A stretch of DNA of 64,000 nt from Ascidia mentula (taxonomy: Eukaryota; Chordata; Ascidiacea; Phlebobranchia; Ascidiidae), in assembly GCA_947561715.1 (NCBI GenBank), contig OX387204.1, positions 16,807,001-16,871,000 on the forward strand, read 5' to 3'. Position numbers and translations under genes: made by a program. The notes under the pieces were generated by a model, which worked only from the letters and a program-made list of their open reading frames with translations, searched no databases and was not told the DNA's origin. Below, one piece after another: positions 21,430 to 34,016 of the stretch; positions within the stretch are counted from its first letter, which is position 1; the number at the start of each line of letters is the position of its first letter.

Positions 21430-23734
21430 GCTATTGTGGTGGTACCAGCACACAGGACTTTTCAGCGCTTACCTTGCATATATGCGATTTTAGTAGCAAT
21501 TTAATCATAACATGCAATCATAAATTAAATGTTTTGACTAAATTTAATATTTTAAGGTTTATTAATTGCAATAAAAGAGTGTTGTTTGATCAGTAAGAAG
21601 CAAGTTTTTGCTCACAGATCTGCAGTTTGTAATGAATAAAATATATCCATTACTATTATTCTATGCGTTTCTAAGTAAGTTCAACACAACAATCATGGGG
21701 ACAGCTCAATTGGTTGATGTTTAATTCAGAAAATATATTTTGCCCAACAAGACATCAGTTTCTGCAACTTATTTGCTATTCTGCAATACATTTGATTTTA
21801 TTTGAAGCATTTTGGTTTAGCAGTTACACACAAAGTGGCATGGAGTTTTGTTATTAGCCTGATAAAAGAGCAGATTCAATTTTTTGTGTCGCATGCTTTA
21901 TGCAAATGCATTCAGTCCTTTCCCAGACTAATTGTTTGGCTGCTAATCAAGTAATTGCATTCAGTGCCACAAAAATAATTAATTAGCTTGTTGTCATATT
22001 AAGGCAGTTCATTCCATTAAATGCAATAATGCCCAAATACCTTTTAATGTCACTGACTGTCGTTACATGAAAAATCGCAAATAATGAACAGGTAATCACA
22101 AATATATAAAAGTCTCTCCAAACAAAAAAAACATATATTAATTGTCACATTTTGTGAAAATCTTAAAGAATAGTTGGATGAAATTGTTTCCACCGCCATT
22201 AGTTAAAAACATCTCTGCTAAGATAATCAATATATTGATTGGATGGCATTTACCTCATGCAAACAGCTCACCAGTCTCACTAACTACCTTTGTCATTGCA
22301 TTGATAAATCCAATCTATGAAACAATATTTCAAATTTTAATTTTTCTTTCTGCAAAAGCTTTTTTTTATTTCGTTGAACTTACAAACATCAAGTATTGAA
22401 AACCAATTTTGAAAATAAATACCAAAAGGCATTTCAGCATTTGCTGAAAGCAGTACTAAGAGATCCAATACCATACAATACTGCAACTTACAAATAACAT
22501 AACTGTTTTTCCGTCGATCATTAAACAAAATCATGGTAATTATATTACCAAGATACAAATGCCAATGACTTGCACAAAATATACAGGAAATTTGCATAAA
22601 AACTAGGCTAGCCATAATCTACTCAAGTGTTGAATTAAAATGACATCGTACACTTGTACGTAGTGTATACATTCTTTGAACATAGTGGGTGAACACGATT
22701 TGCAAAAAAACTTTAGTACTTTTCAGTAAGCAAGCTTATAGCTACTAGTAAACACTGCAGACGAAATAAAAGCAAACACACTTGAAGGAACAAACACTTG
22801 AAAGTGTAAAATAAAGGAAAACATTAACCTATTTCCATCAAAAAATTACAAACGGTTTAGTGTTTCACAGTTGTTAGCAGGAAATAATTGCACATTTAAT
22901 AATTACAATTTTGTCAAAAATACGTCTTTTGCAAAGCCAAACAAAGTATTCAGAAAATTGAATTGAAGAATAAGGTTTTGATCTTGAAACATTAACTAAT
23001 TAAAAACATTTTCAACACGTCAACATTATTTAGAGATAAACATTATCAGAATTTGAATTTTTTTCAACATTATTAACATTCTCCACACAACAGTATCAGG
23101 ATTATACAAAATTGCCCTATGAAAATTATAATTTGATAAATAGTATCAGTAAACAAAGTATATATCAGTAAATCACATCAATAGAATAAGAAAAAAAGTT
23201 CTTGTCTAGTTTCAGTGCTGTGCAATGCGTCTGCCATGAATATGCAATGCGTCTGCCACTAAGTAGTGCAAAGTTGTGACAAGTTTTTTAAAAATGTTAC
23301 TTGATGTGAGGACACTTTAATTATTTATGAGCAGAACTTTAAAAGATATCGGTTGACCTGTAGGGAGCGTTTTTGGCCACCGAAACTATATAATATGTAC
23401 AACTGTGCACACAGCTGGCCAAAGTTAGTCATAGAGTACAAAGTACAAACCAAACAAAGTCTATGTAAATAAAGTACCAAGTACAGGTAAATTTGCTCAC
23501 AAAATGGTTTCATACTGAAAAGGCAAATTCTGTACAGACTTGCCCGGTTACTGTAAAAGTGGCTAACAAATATGTCGCTGGGCAAAAAACACAGAAGCAA
23601 TGGAACTATATGTTACATGTTCTCATATCGTCTTGAAACTTGAAGGTAATGTAACTTGTCAATGTGTCACAGTAACAACGGTTTCCCAATAAGTGGTGTT
23701 CACAGTGAAGTCGATCGACAAAAAATCAGGTAAA
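21430..23734. other. Convergent intergenic region between dehydrogenase copy C and PKI
   Basis: AT-rich sequence between two genes that point toward each other, so it holds both 3' ends. The short frames within it (for example 22142-22399 on +) have no recognisable motif. A small duplication of ATGCAATGCGTCTGCCA occurs twice at 23222-23259. Long 3' untranslated regions could occupy part of it. Confidence 0.6.
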
Positions 23735-24699
23735 TTATCCACTGTTTGCTTTATTTGATGAAGTGGTCAGTTTGGGGGACTCTGGTTCTTAATATGCAAA
23801 TGATTTAATTATTCATAAGATCTTGTAATACTATAAAAAACGGAAATGCAAACTTTTCGCTCACCTTCCTTCACTGCCATTTGTTGTAATTTCTCTGATA
23901 TGACGTTGGCATGTTTATCATCATCAAATGAAATTTCTGGCACCGCATGGCGTCGACCACTTCTTGTGCTCTGTGTAAAATCCTTCAGTAAATCTGAGAA
24001 TATATGAAATAAAATTACAAAAATTGCCCCAACTTAATGCAATTTTGATTCTTGCAAAAACATTTTCACACTTGCCAGATCTTGCACTCGTTTACATGCA
24101 AACTTACAACAACTACATTTTTAAAAATCAAAAAATACAAACAAAAGGTAAACTACCCAACATGACCAAATACTGTATAAGTATATACCATGTCCCAATA
24201 TTAAATTTATGACTTGATTTTTTACAACATTATGTTGTTTTTGTGAACAAATACACCATTATTTATGTGAACACAAATTTTGAACAAAAGAGGGCAACAA
24301 AACCTCAATTTTTTGTAAAAAAAAACAGGGGCCAAATCTTTATGTATGCATAATATGTTATTATCATATTATCATAGTCTGTTTTGTTCTCAACAGTTCC
24401 ACATGAGCAGATGGCAAAAAGCAGAAATCAATCAATACATAAATAGATGTAAGAGGTACTCGAATTTGGACCTAACCACATTTTTTTATAAATATCCCAA
24501 TCTTTTAAGAGTTTCCCAAAAAAATTTAAAAAATGGGATATTTCGATGTTAGGTCTTATTGAAACATATGACAAAACACATAATACCTCAACTACATGCA
24601 AAAATGAACAACAGAAGGAATGTTTACAGCAACATTACTTAAAAAACTTATAATTCCTAAAATTTTACCTGCAGCATCTTTTTGCACCTCGGAAGCCAT
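23735..24699 (-). CDS. cAMP-dependent protein kinase inhibitor (PKI)
   Basis: PKI is a small protein that blocks the PKA catalytic subunit with a pseudosubstrate and carries it out of the nucleus. Exons 24669-24699, 23865-23993 and 23735-23787 give a 70-aa product; vertebrate PKIs are 75-78 aa. It starts MASEVQKDAADLLKDF. The pseudosubstrate block is TRSGRRHAV, matching the family pattern GRTGRRNAI: paired arginines, then a pseudo-phosphosite residue that cannot accept phosphate (alanine), then a hydrophobic residue. The upstream phenylalanine helix (LLKDF) is also present. ISEKLQQMAV resembles the leucine-rich nuclear export signal. The short last exon (EPESPKLTTSSNKANSG) is in phase but low in complexity, so that exon is less sure. 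Which vertebrate paralog (A, B or G) cannot be assigned. Confidence 0.82.
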
Positions 24700-26573
24700 T
24701 TTACTCGGAAATACAGAATGTTGTTGGCTAGATGCAGAAACCTAATAACAGTGTCCCATCAAAACCAACCCACATCACTATTGCTAATGTCTGTCAAATA
24801 CATCAAGGATTTTTTTTGTTTTTTTGAATTTTATGTCAAGCATAAAACAGATTGGAACCTGCATGGTGGAAATTTTTGTTTCAGTGGGTGTTGATCGTAC
24901 TTGCAGCTATTTCGCTCATTATTTATGCATAAATTATTTAATTGTATTACACAGATTGTTATAAACATTTTTTCTAAACTAAAGCAGCAAACAGAGGGTT
25001 CTTGTCACGATAAGTATGACAAATTTTCACATTCCGCAAAAAAACAATTAGCAATCCATTCACATAGAAAAAATATCAGTTCGTCCAAGCAAATTATGAA
25101 CTTTTCAATGTGGGTTCTTCCTACTCCAGATTGGAAAGTTTGTTTTTTGCACGGAAGATTTTGTTTCGGCGATCGTTAATTGCGTGGACGATCGCAATGT
25201 TTTTTGGTATGTTAATGCATTAGCTCATTAATATTGTGCAGATAATTGGTAAATTTTCACATAAGTGTGCGCAGGATTTATCCCCGTCATTTTTTCCGGT
25301 CTGGTTGCTACTTACATGTATCTTTTTTGTGTAATGTATAATAGTAAGATCACTAAATATATTGGTGGTTGTTACTATTTTTTTGTAAATATTATGCACT
25401 TATTGAAATGGCCAATCCATGTCCATATTATTCGCTGTTTATATAAAAACCAACTATACATGCATTTTCAAAGATTTGGTAATTACCAATCTAATTGTGA
25501 ACAAAATAGCTATAATGTTACTAGCGAATCCTTGCACTTTAAAAGAAGTATAGTACCTACATTTTAAAAACAACTTTTTTGTCACTTTATTGTAGGCCTA
25601 CATATAACATTTGCCTAGAAGCAAAAATTTTAAATTTACTGCACCCTTGTTATTTGATTTCAGCATAGAATAACAGGTCCACTGAGCATTGTGGTTGTTT
25701 GTTACATTAAACTACACGTGTATGTGTTTCAAGATATCATTGCTGTTGCCATGCATGCACTAAGCGAATTACATCAAAACCTGAACACAAACCTTTCCAG
25801 CTGCACCATAACTGCAGAACAAACTCAAATCACGAGCGAATGCACGCCACGCACCATGAACAATAAACAAGGCATAGAAATCAATGTTGTTAGTATTTTG
25901 CTACTTTTTTGCATAGGGTTAGCGATCCCGATCATTTTTCCCCTCAGAGAAAGTAGAACGTGTTTTTGGCTATTTTTATTGGGAAAAACGATGTCCACAA
26001 ATAAACGAAAAAAGGAACAGGGCGTTGGCTGTCACAACCTGGCCTATACGATTTCAATTTGTTGTTTATAGGAATTGTTTCTAAATGCACAAACTAGTAA
26101 AAAACGTGCGTCAGTGGCAACACATATAGCTTGCCGGACTGTTGATTTTTAAATTCTCTACGCTGCTAACTGCGACTGAAATTACTGGTGTTCTCAAACT
26201 GTGCGTTGCGACGCTCTATGGTGCGTCATTTTCAGTTTCCAAAGGACAGTCACCTTTTGTAAACATAGGAACAAAACGTCCTGATAGATTTATAACAGGT
26301 AAATCGCAAGTGCCGTGAATTTTTCTTAAGTGCGTCGCACACGAAAAAGTTTAAAAACCACTGGAGGATAATCTTCAAAAAATAAGTTCTTTAATATAAA
26401 ACTTGGCTCAGTCAACGCAAAAAGTAATAATACTAAAACACGTTAGGTATATTTGGAATAAACATGCAAGCTTAGGTATTAATTGCGACATAATGCGGAT
26501 GAATAGAAGCCCAGGCTAAAGCAATTTGTGATCAGAAAAACGCGAACTATCCGCTCCAAACTTCATCATTCTG
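24700..26573. other. Intergenic region between PKI and SLC6 genes
   Basis: Holds the PKI promoter side and the 3' end of the transporter gene. Two plus-strand frames, 25265-25567 and 25691-26071 (126 codons, with one hydrophobic stretch VVSILLLFCIGLAIPIIF), have no recognisable homology, and I could not link them to other exons. I treat them as unproven. A hAT-like element lies at 26184-26363. Confidence 0.5.
26184..26363. mobile_element. Short hAT-like MITE
   Basis: The left end ACTGGTGTTCTCAAACT and the reverse complement of the right end, CAGTGGTTTTTAAACT, form imperfect terminal inverted repeats. Subterminal GTGCGTTGCGACGC and GTGCGTCGCAC are also inverted. Size is about 180 bp with no coding capacity. 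Exact edges and target duplication are unclear. Confidence 0.5.
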
Positions 26574-29500
26574 TCAGTCTTCAACTTTTTCTTTGCTGCC
26601 GTCCGAATCGATTCCATACGGCGTTGCAGCCTTGCGAATTTTCTGAAAGGAAGAAACAATGGTGTTACGTTTAATGACTGACATCCAGCTTACACATATT
26701 GAGAATGGGCAACGTAATGTAGTTAGGGATGGCAGTGGAAGGAGTTCATGGTGTAACAAGATATAACTTTGGAAAGCGTATTGATATAGGGGTGGTCCCC
26801 TGATATTGCGAAATCCCCTCTCTTCCTCTCTTAACTTGTAACAGTTACGTAAATATTTTGTTATATTTATATTAATTGCGGATGTTAAAAACATTGCTAT
26901 AAAGGGAGAAAGGTATAGCAGTTTTTGTCACGAGGTTCGCATGATATTGCTGCTGCAACACCAGGATATTCAATAATTTATTCTGAAAATATGTCAAAAA
27001 CAAAAAGGATATCAAAACTGGCTTGGCATTTCAAATAATTACACAAATATACATCACTATGCATATACATGCGAACTTTCATTTACTATGTTTCATTACA
27101 TCGGAATCAGCGCCAGTTTGATTTTGTGAGGCATAGGTATACAACTTTTGTGTTAAATTGTCGTAACGTGATACCTACCTCTCGTAAACTTCCTGGGTGT
27201 TTCTGAATTTCGTAAATGGCAAATATTGGAACGCAGAGAAAGGAAGACATGCACATCAACCACCCAACCCCGTTCGCCCACGGAGGATAAACGTAGCCAC
27301 CGATTTCAAGAGCTTTAAACTTGGCGATGTAAAAAACGAGCACACTCTGCGAAAAACACATAATTATAATTCACTGACATCGGAAATTTTCAACACCATA
27401 CATAAGTAGGAGCCATAATACTGATTCGGAGCTGCATACTACAGTGCTGCACATCTGTTTCGACCTTAATTATCGTCTCTGCGCAGCTGCATGTCGACTG
27501 TAGCACCGGACTATAGTTTTCAAACTAGCGTGCAACGAATTTTTCCGTTGAATATTCAACTATAAATTTCTGTGGCTGCTAGTTTGGAAGCTAGTCCATC
27601 AGTGCCACGCAGCCACAAGCTTCACTAATGAGACATCGCATGTCGAAACATTGGGCACTACCATTCAAAAGTGATTCTTAAATCTCCGCGTTTTTTCATA
27701 TAATTAGTCGAAACACGATGTAAAAAGGGATTTTTATTGGTTTCATTTCATTCTGCCCTGTAACACTTTTTAAGTCCAACAACAGCATCTTACCGTAAGC
27801 AAGGCAGGAGTGATATATCGCCAGCAGAATTTAATGTAGACCGTCGGGTAATAACCAATCATCTCCTTGATGTTTTCGTATGCCCTGTCAGCCCCGTATA
27901 CCCAACCGACACCGATCGACTCCATCATGACCAGCCATAGAACAGCTATGCCACTCACGGCATAGTTGTTGAAAAGTTCGAAGATGTACACTCCGGCCTA
28001 GAGAAATTTGATTATTAAACTATAGGTTTACAGGCTTCACTGCCTAGTGCCTAGGCATTGCAATATAGCTGGATCAGCCACTCTTTTCCTAACAAGTCAA
28101 AACGAGATTTGAAAAATCAAGCTCCCGGTGAGGTTTGAACTCACGACCCTGGGCTGACCAGGCCCAACCCTCTGCCAACTGAGCTACAGGAGGTCGGCGG
28201 TTTCTAGGAGTATGTTGTAGCCAAGGTACACTGGTGCGCAAGCGGACAAATTTAGAAAACATTATTACATGGCCGGATCAAATTTGATCTGATCCGGATC
28301 AAAAATTTGATCCTTAATCCCCCCCTTAATTACATGGCGCTGTAATCCGGTTGGTTGCTAGGTAACCTTAGTTGTTAGCGTGTATGTTTATATCGGTAAA
28401 GAACTTCCGAAGCCGCGCCTCCGACACACCCACCTCTGTGACGTAGAGAAGTCCGAAGAGAAACTGAGCAACACAAAAAACGGCTGTAAATGACTTCGTG
28501 TACCCCCGCAAGCTCTTCCACTGGTCATAGAATAAAGTAAGTAAGCCTTCCATGCAGGAAAACTGAAACATAGAAAAGAATAAGTTACTTAAGCAAGTGC
28601 AAGTTTTCCACCAAACAGTGATGGTTTGTAATGTGTGCTGAGAAACATTATATTCATCTGGACTAAAAACGTTTTAACGTTTTAAGGCTATAGCCTTAAG
28701 CAGTCAAATTTCTTGGCCGAGACAAATATATTTCGCTAAACCGATGCAATTACAAACAAGACAAATATATTCATCACGCAATTAAAGACCTCTGCGCAAT
28801 AAACTTATATATTCATACCGAAGCATTTGCAGGGAGTATTTTGCGGCAATACGATGCCTTAAAGAACAAGTTTTTGTGTAATCATTGTTAATAGCATTAA
28901 CCACGTGTTGTGTTAATATTCTTGACGGAGTTTTGGAACTACGCCTCGACTGTCCTTAAATCCTGAAACAATTACCACAAACTGGAGACTTTTCTTGATA
29001 GCAACAAAATTGCCGAACCAGATAAAATTCAGTGGTAAAATGTCCAATAAGAACCGTTTTGGGAAACCCCATGGGAAGGACATAATAGTTTGTTGTAACT
29101 CCACAAACTTACCTGACTATCAATGGCCACAATAATGAGCATGAAAAAGAACAGGGCGTTCCAAAGTTGTGGCAGAGGCAGTAATGACAAACCCGTCGGA
29201 TAAGTAAGGAAAGCTAGTCCCGGACCTAAACAACGAAAACGCAATCAGAATACTATGATATTGTTGTACAATAGACCATGGAATCGAACATGCCAAAAAC
29301 GTGACAAAATCTTTGTGTGCTCATGCACAAAACGGCTGCAGAGGAAGTTTTGTTTCAGTTTAACCGCGAAGAATTCTACAATCTCTTCCACAAAGATCTT
29401 TTGGCATAAAATAGATTCTAAATGACGTTTTTGTGTCATTTTTTTTTTTTGATGAGTAAAGCAGGACTTAACTGGTAGAAGCAAACTTTTTTAAATACAA

Positions 29501-32500
29501 AAGTTGCAATGAGTTTTTTCTCTGTTACAAAATTTACACACAAAAAAACAGATTTAACAAATTGACAAATTTCGCACCCGAAGCAACGACGTCTGATACA
29601 TTTCTCCGCATAACGAAGGCCATGTTTCCAAGAACTGAAAATACTGCAAACCCGGCAATAAACGAAGTCATGGAGCATGAAGCCGACAGGTAGATCACAT
29701 GTCTGCAATGACGTAACAAAGGTGATTGAAACGTCACAAACTCGCCACGCTTCTGCAATTGACAGGATTGATTGCGCCTTGTGCGTTATCTGCAGTGTTA
29801 CCAGTTGGGCGCTTTTTACGCCCAATTGGGCGTGTTGTCTTGGGTGTTTGCGCAAAAAATTGCGCGTGTTGTCTTAAGCAAAATTCATGTATCTAGTGAA
29901 AAATTTTAGGCTAATGAACTTATGTACAGACACACTGCTGGTATCAACTGCCGTTATATCATTTTATCTATAAATTAGCTGTGATTTTGCAAGTACGCAT
30001 GGAAGCAGAAATTTCCTGCGAATATTGTTGGATAAATTACAGCTACATGACTTACTTATAGCAGTCCATGTTGAATTCATTATAGCTACCAAAAGCAATC
30101 ATAACGGAAAATCCAATTGCATAAGAATAACATACTTGGCTGCAGGCTTGAACCCATACCTGTGGAATCATTAGGTTACAAAACAACAGCAAAAACATGT
30201 ATTTTAGGCACAGTAGAGCTTTAAACATAATCTAAAAATCAGGGTAGTCTAAAAAAGAGGTAAAGTAAATTAAAATGAAGTTTGTTAAAAACGAAATATT
30301 TCACCGCCTAATAAGCACAAATTTGGCTATCACCCATACGTTTGCCCTCTACAGTACATGGGTGACGTGAAAAAAAAATGTCCCAATTACTTACGTTCGG
30401 CTCAAGAAGTTTTGTTACATTTGGTTTGAGATAAAATTGTATTCCGTCTGCAGCCCCTTCCAGTGTACATCCACGCACTAACAACACTAACATGATCAGA
30501 TAGGGGAAAGTTGCAGTGAAATAAACCACCTGGTAAAAGTTGATTGGGTTTAAACTAACAAGGGAGTCAGCTCTTAATTTTAACGTTTCGTCGTATACAA
30601 GTCTTCATGTAAACGTATACCACAAAAGTTAACTCAATTGGTATTGGTTAAGGCTCGGGACTAACGAATGTTTTATAGCGCCCATAAATGTGAGAATGTT
30701 TGGTGTTTTGATAAGCTTTCAGGATGTGATAAGTTGTCAAAGAAAATCTTTTTAGAGGAACAAACCATGTAAATTTTGAAGGCTATTGAACGTTCCCTTG
30801 TTTTGCTGCGGTTTGAATGCAAATAAGACAGTTTTTTTATATACTTCTACCACAAAACTGACCCAATCACATTAGCGAAGTCATTGCCAATAATTTGAAA
30901 TGTATTGAATGAGTCGACATGCGCAAGCAGTGTTACTCTGCACTATTTGTCATCAGTGAGTGGTCAGACAGTTTGATGCCGCAGTCTTAACAACAGCAAC
31001 GGAACGAAGTTGTCAGACATCCGTTTTTTTTGCGCGCTTCAAATGTCTCCGAAACTTAGTCAGCGAAAACGAAGTGGTGTGCAACATTTGCGGGAATTCC
31101 TAGGTGTCCAATTCGGCAGTTTCTTTTTGCGCCATTTCGTTCTGCTCAATTTACCCGTCGTTCTGTTAATTTGCACCAAGGTATGCACAGCTGTGGCAGT
31201 CTAGACTGTCCCATAGAATGCTGCAAACCTCAGGCCGAAAGAGATTTGCACTGTCGAACGCTTTGCCATTTAACGCTATTTTTCAACTAAAGTTGCACGT
31301 AGGACGAATAATGGCTAAGAATATTTCGATATACTTAAATTTGATCAAATGCCCTTTCGCAAACTTTACATTGTTTTAGAAATGTTTCTTGGTCATTAGG
31401 CGAAACGGTAAAGCGAAATAAGTTTTCGCCGGTTTCTGATAGTATTTGCACAACAAGAAAACCTTGGGAAGGGCATATTATATATATTTACAAAATAGAT
31501 AAACTTCTAACCAACCTTTCCCGACCACTTTACGCCCCTGAATATGCAAAAGTATACCAGAACCCAGGCTGCTCCGAGGCACAATACCATTTGCCAGTTC
31601 GCCATAGAACCCATTTCGTGCAAACCGGCCGACTTGCGAAGAACATATTTGCTACAAAAAACATGCATGAGTGTAATATACCGTGACACGTGACACATTA
31701 AATTTTGCACTAAGTATGAGTAAATGCGAATGCGCCTTTCGATACAACAATGCAAAATATGCGCACACTGTTTTAACAATTGGTGCGAAAATTTGCTTTG
31801 TAGATAATCGCGTGATACAAAAGGGATTGCAAAAATTTCTAAAAAGTTGCCAGTAACTGCTCTTTTGTGTTCAACTCGAGTTCCGGAATTCCCAAATGAA
31901 TTATTTTCAATCATTACAGTTGCGCCAACACACAACGATGTACTTCCGCGCTCTCGTTTTTACCGCATGTGAAATTATAAAGCAAAATGTTGTAGCCTAC
32001 CCAAAACAAAGGGTGCTGATATTGTGCATCAAAGTTAACAGAAGAATAATACCCACTTCCAGAATTCAATCACAGGCAGAACGCTCCCGTTTACAGTAGA
32101 TTCGAATGCTGATTGAGTGGAGTTGCCGTTTGGGTCGAAAGTAAACTTGTCATATGGGAGACACGAGTTGGTGTTCCACCAGTTTTCTGCACAACAAAAC
32201 TTTGCAATCGACCAATAATGCGCAAATGGCGATTATTTTATGCCTAAATCATAACTTTTTGAGATTAAATTTAGATGAAGACTGCTGCATAACAACCGAA
32301 ACGTAGATATTTATAAATACTATTGCCAAATATATTTCGCAAAGCAATTGCTTTTTTATAGACACTGATGATGCTTTTAAAGCGAAATATATTTGTCTAA
32401 TTTAACGAGAATGACAGATTTCAGCCTGAAACGAAAGTTTCTTAAGATAGTGGAATTATCTGTAGAGTTTATATTAGTGGGCGTTTAGTGATGATAATTA

Positions 32501-34016
32501 AAATTAACATTTAAATTATCAAATAAAGTTACATACAAGGTTTCCTGTCGTATACTATTACACATAATACGCTGTGACACAAACGAAAACAGTCCGACGT
32601 TTTATGTTAGATTGCCTGTTTATTCAAACTTACCACAACTCATCCAGGGCAGAACTCCCGATGTAAGTGAATGTACGAAATAGAAAATCGCCCACGCCAT
32701 CACGACGATGTAATAGACGTTGCTGTAGAGAACCACTAACGCACAGCCGACGCCAACACCCTGCGAAACTCGCACATTATGTATATTTACGAAAGCTTTT
32801 GGGGAGAAATGGAAAAGATGCTCCCGATATATCTGCGGAAGGTGGATTTAACAAGTTACCTTCATTATTGGTGCTATTTTCCACATTTTGATTCCCGCTT
32901 CTCGAGTAAACTGGCCCATTGCAACTTCCATAAAGAAAATAGGAAAACCGCCGAAGATGACGAAGACGAGGTAAGGGATTAGGAAAGCTCCTACGACATA
33001 TACCATAGGGTTACATGAGTACATGTTGTCCCGGCAATATTACAACACATGGTTCTCACCTCCACCATACGCAAACACGATGTAGGGAAATCTCCATATG
33101 TTTCCCAGACCAATAACAGCGCCAAGATGGGCGAGGAAGGACTGTAAATTGCTTCCCCATGCTTGCCTGCGTGTAACACGAACATTTAAATAAACGCATG
33201 CTGGGCAGTCAAAGGCTTCTCCCACAAGGATAGTAATTCGCCAGTGTTTGAGGTATACCAGCAGGCATGTTTACCACAAAATCACCAAATTCCCAGTACT
33301 TATATCAGGAGTACACGTTTGGTAAAGTAGGCGTTGATGTTTATTGCGATATTTTAACATCTTAGGGTTCTAATAGATTAACACTGGACCTACAGTGGCA
33401 CAATAAGGTCAACATTAGCAACTTGAAGCTGACGCACAAATCCTTTAAAGCAGTAATAACCAATCTGTAGCCCACATGTGGCCCTATGGAGCAAATTGCA
33501 ACGCACTTTTGATTGCACGAATCAACTAAAAAGGGATGTTATCGGTTATAAAATTCACGGACCCAAACATTGAAAATCCAATGTGTGATACTGATTTTAA
33601 AGTTATTTGTAACGTCATAATGTACTGAACTGTCACAAGAATCACTGATCAAACGTGATTATGTGGCAGCTTCTTGTTTGAAAACTTGGCAACATCAGGA
33701 AAACCAACTTTCTCATTAAAAACCATGACTTGTGTGGCCCTTCTCGAAAAAGGAACATCAATTTTGTTGGCAAAATTAGCACTTTGTTTGGACACCACTG
33801 CTTTAAAGCGTCAGATTGTGAAGTGAAATTTAAACATGGATACATCAAAATAAGCTTGACCCGTCTACATAAAACATTTTATATCTTTTCTGTGAGTAAT
33901 GTACAGTAGAAATAAAATCACCGTTTTTTGTAGTCACGCACGGAAAGACGACTTCCTCCCTTGCTATCGTTTACTTCAGCATTATGCCCACCAAGCAAGC
34001 CATTGGAAATGTCCAT
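26574..34016 (-). CDS. SLC6 family Na+/Cl--dependent transporter
   Basis: Plasma-membrane symporter of the GABA/taurine/creatine/glycine branch. Fourteen exons give 590 aa: 33922-34016, 33060-33166, 32860-32990, 32634-32760, 32057-32186, 31516-31651, 30395-30529, 30056-30159, 29578-29702, 29113-29225, 28434-28562, 27794-27997, 27179-27346, 26574-26642. TM1 has the family signature [14 protein letters not shown], where the ions and substrate bind. Extracellular loop 2 (exon 5) is glycosylable (NST, NGS) and ends IEFWN. TM5-6 is [20 protein letters not shown] then [10 protein letters not shown]7-8 include [28 protein letters not shown] and IIVAIDSQ. The substrate cannot be told by eye. An acceptor near 34056 could add an in-frame upstream coding stretch, so the start is likely but not certain. 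A SINE and two hammerhead relics lie in its introns. Confidence 0.93.
27428..27490 (-). repeat. Decayed hammerhead-ribozyme repeat, copy 6 (SLC6 intron)
   Basis: On the minus strand it reads GCAGCTGC, a degraded core, then AAGGTCGAAACAG, a hairpin, CTGTA, and TATGCAGCTCC. Stem I arms GCAGCTGC and GCAGCT still pair, and the GAAA box and ACAG/CTGT stem III are kept, but CTGATGA is lost. It is in sense orientation in the last long intron of the transporter gene. Confidence 0.5.
27567..27660 (+). repeat. Decayed hammerhead-ribozyme repeat, copy 5 (SLC6 intron, antisense)
   Basis: It keeps the upstream GCTAG/CTAG hairpin, then TTCACTAATGAG, stem II ACAT/ATGT and CGAAAC. The core reads CTAATGA (invariant G to A) and stem III with the cleavage triplet is unrecognisable, so it should be inactive. 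It faces copy 6 only 77 bp away in the opposite orientation. Confidence 0.55.
28024..28249 (-). mobile_element. tRNA-derived SINE, copy 1 (SLC6 intron)
   Basis: About 225 bp homologous to 40633-40851. The minus strand of 28121-28193 folds as a tRNA-like head: TAGCTCAGTTGGCAGAG is the D arm and A box, TGGGC/GCCCA is the anticodon stem with loop CTGGTCA (GGT, threonine-like), and GTGAGTTCAAACCTCAC is the T arm and B box. The acceptor stem has a mismatch at its first pair and the tRNA part is embedded in a longer conserved unit. It is therefore a SINE head and not a working tRNA gene. Confidence 0.85.

Noticed and set aside
22142..22615. Overlapping small frames on both strands
   Set aside because: They lie in AT-rich sequence between two converging 3' ends, with no motif and no splice partners.
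25691..26071. 126-codon plus-strand frame with a hydrophobic stretch
   Set aside because: No recognisable motif, no flanking exons and no clear promoter; treated as unproven open sequence.
28121..28193. Minus-strand tRNA gene with GGT anticodon
   Set aside because: The acceptor stem is mismatched at its first pair and the same head with the same flanks recurs at 40723-40795, so it is the head of a SINE.
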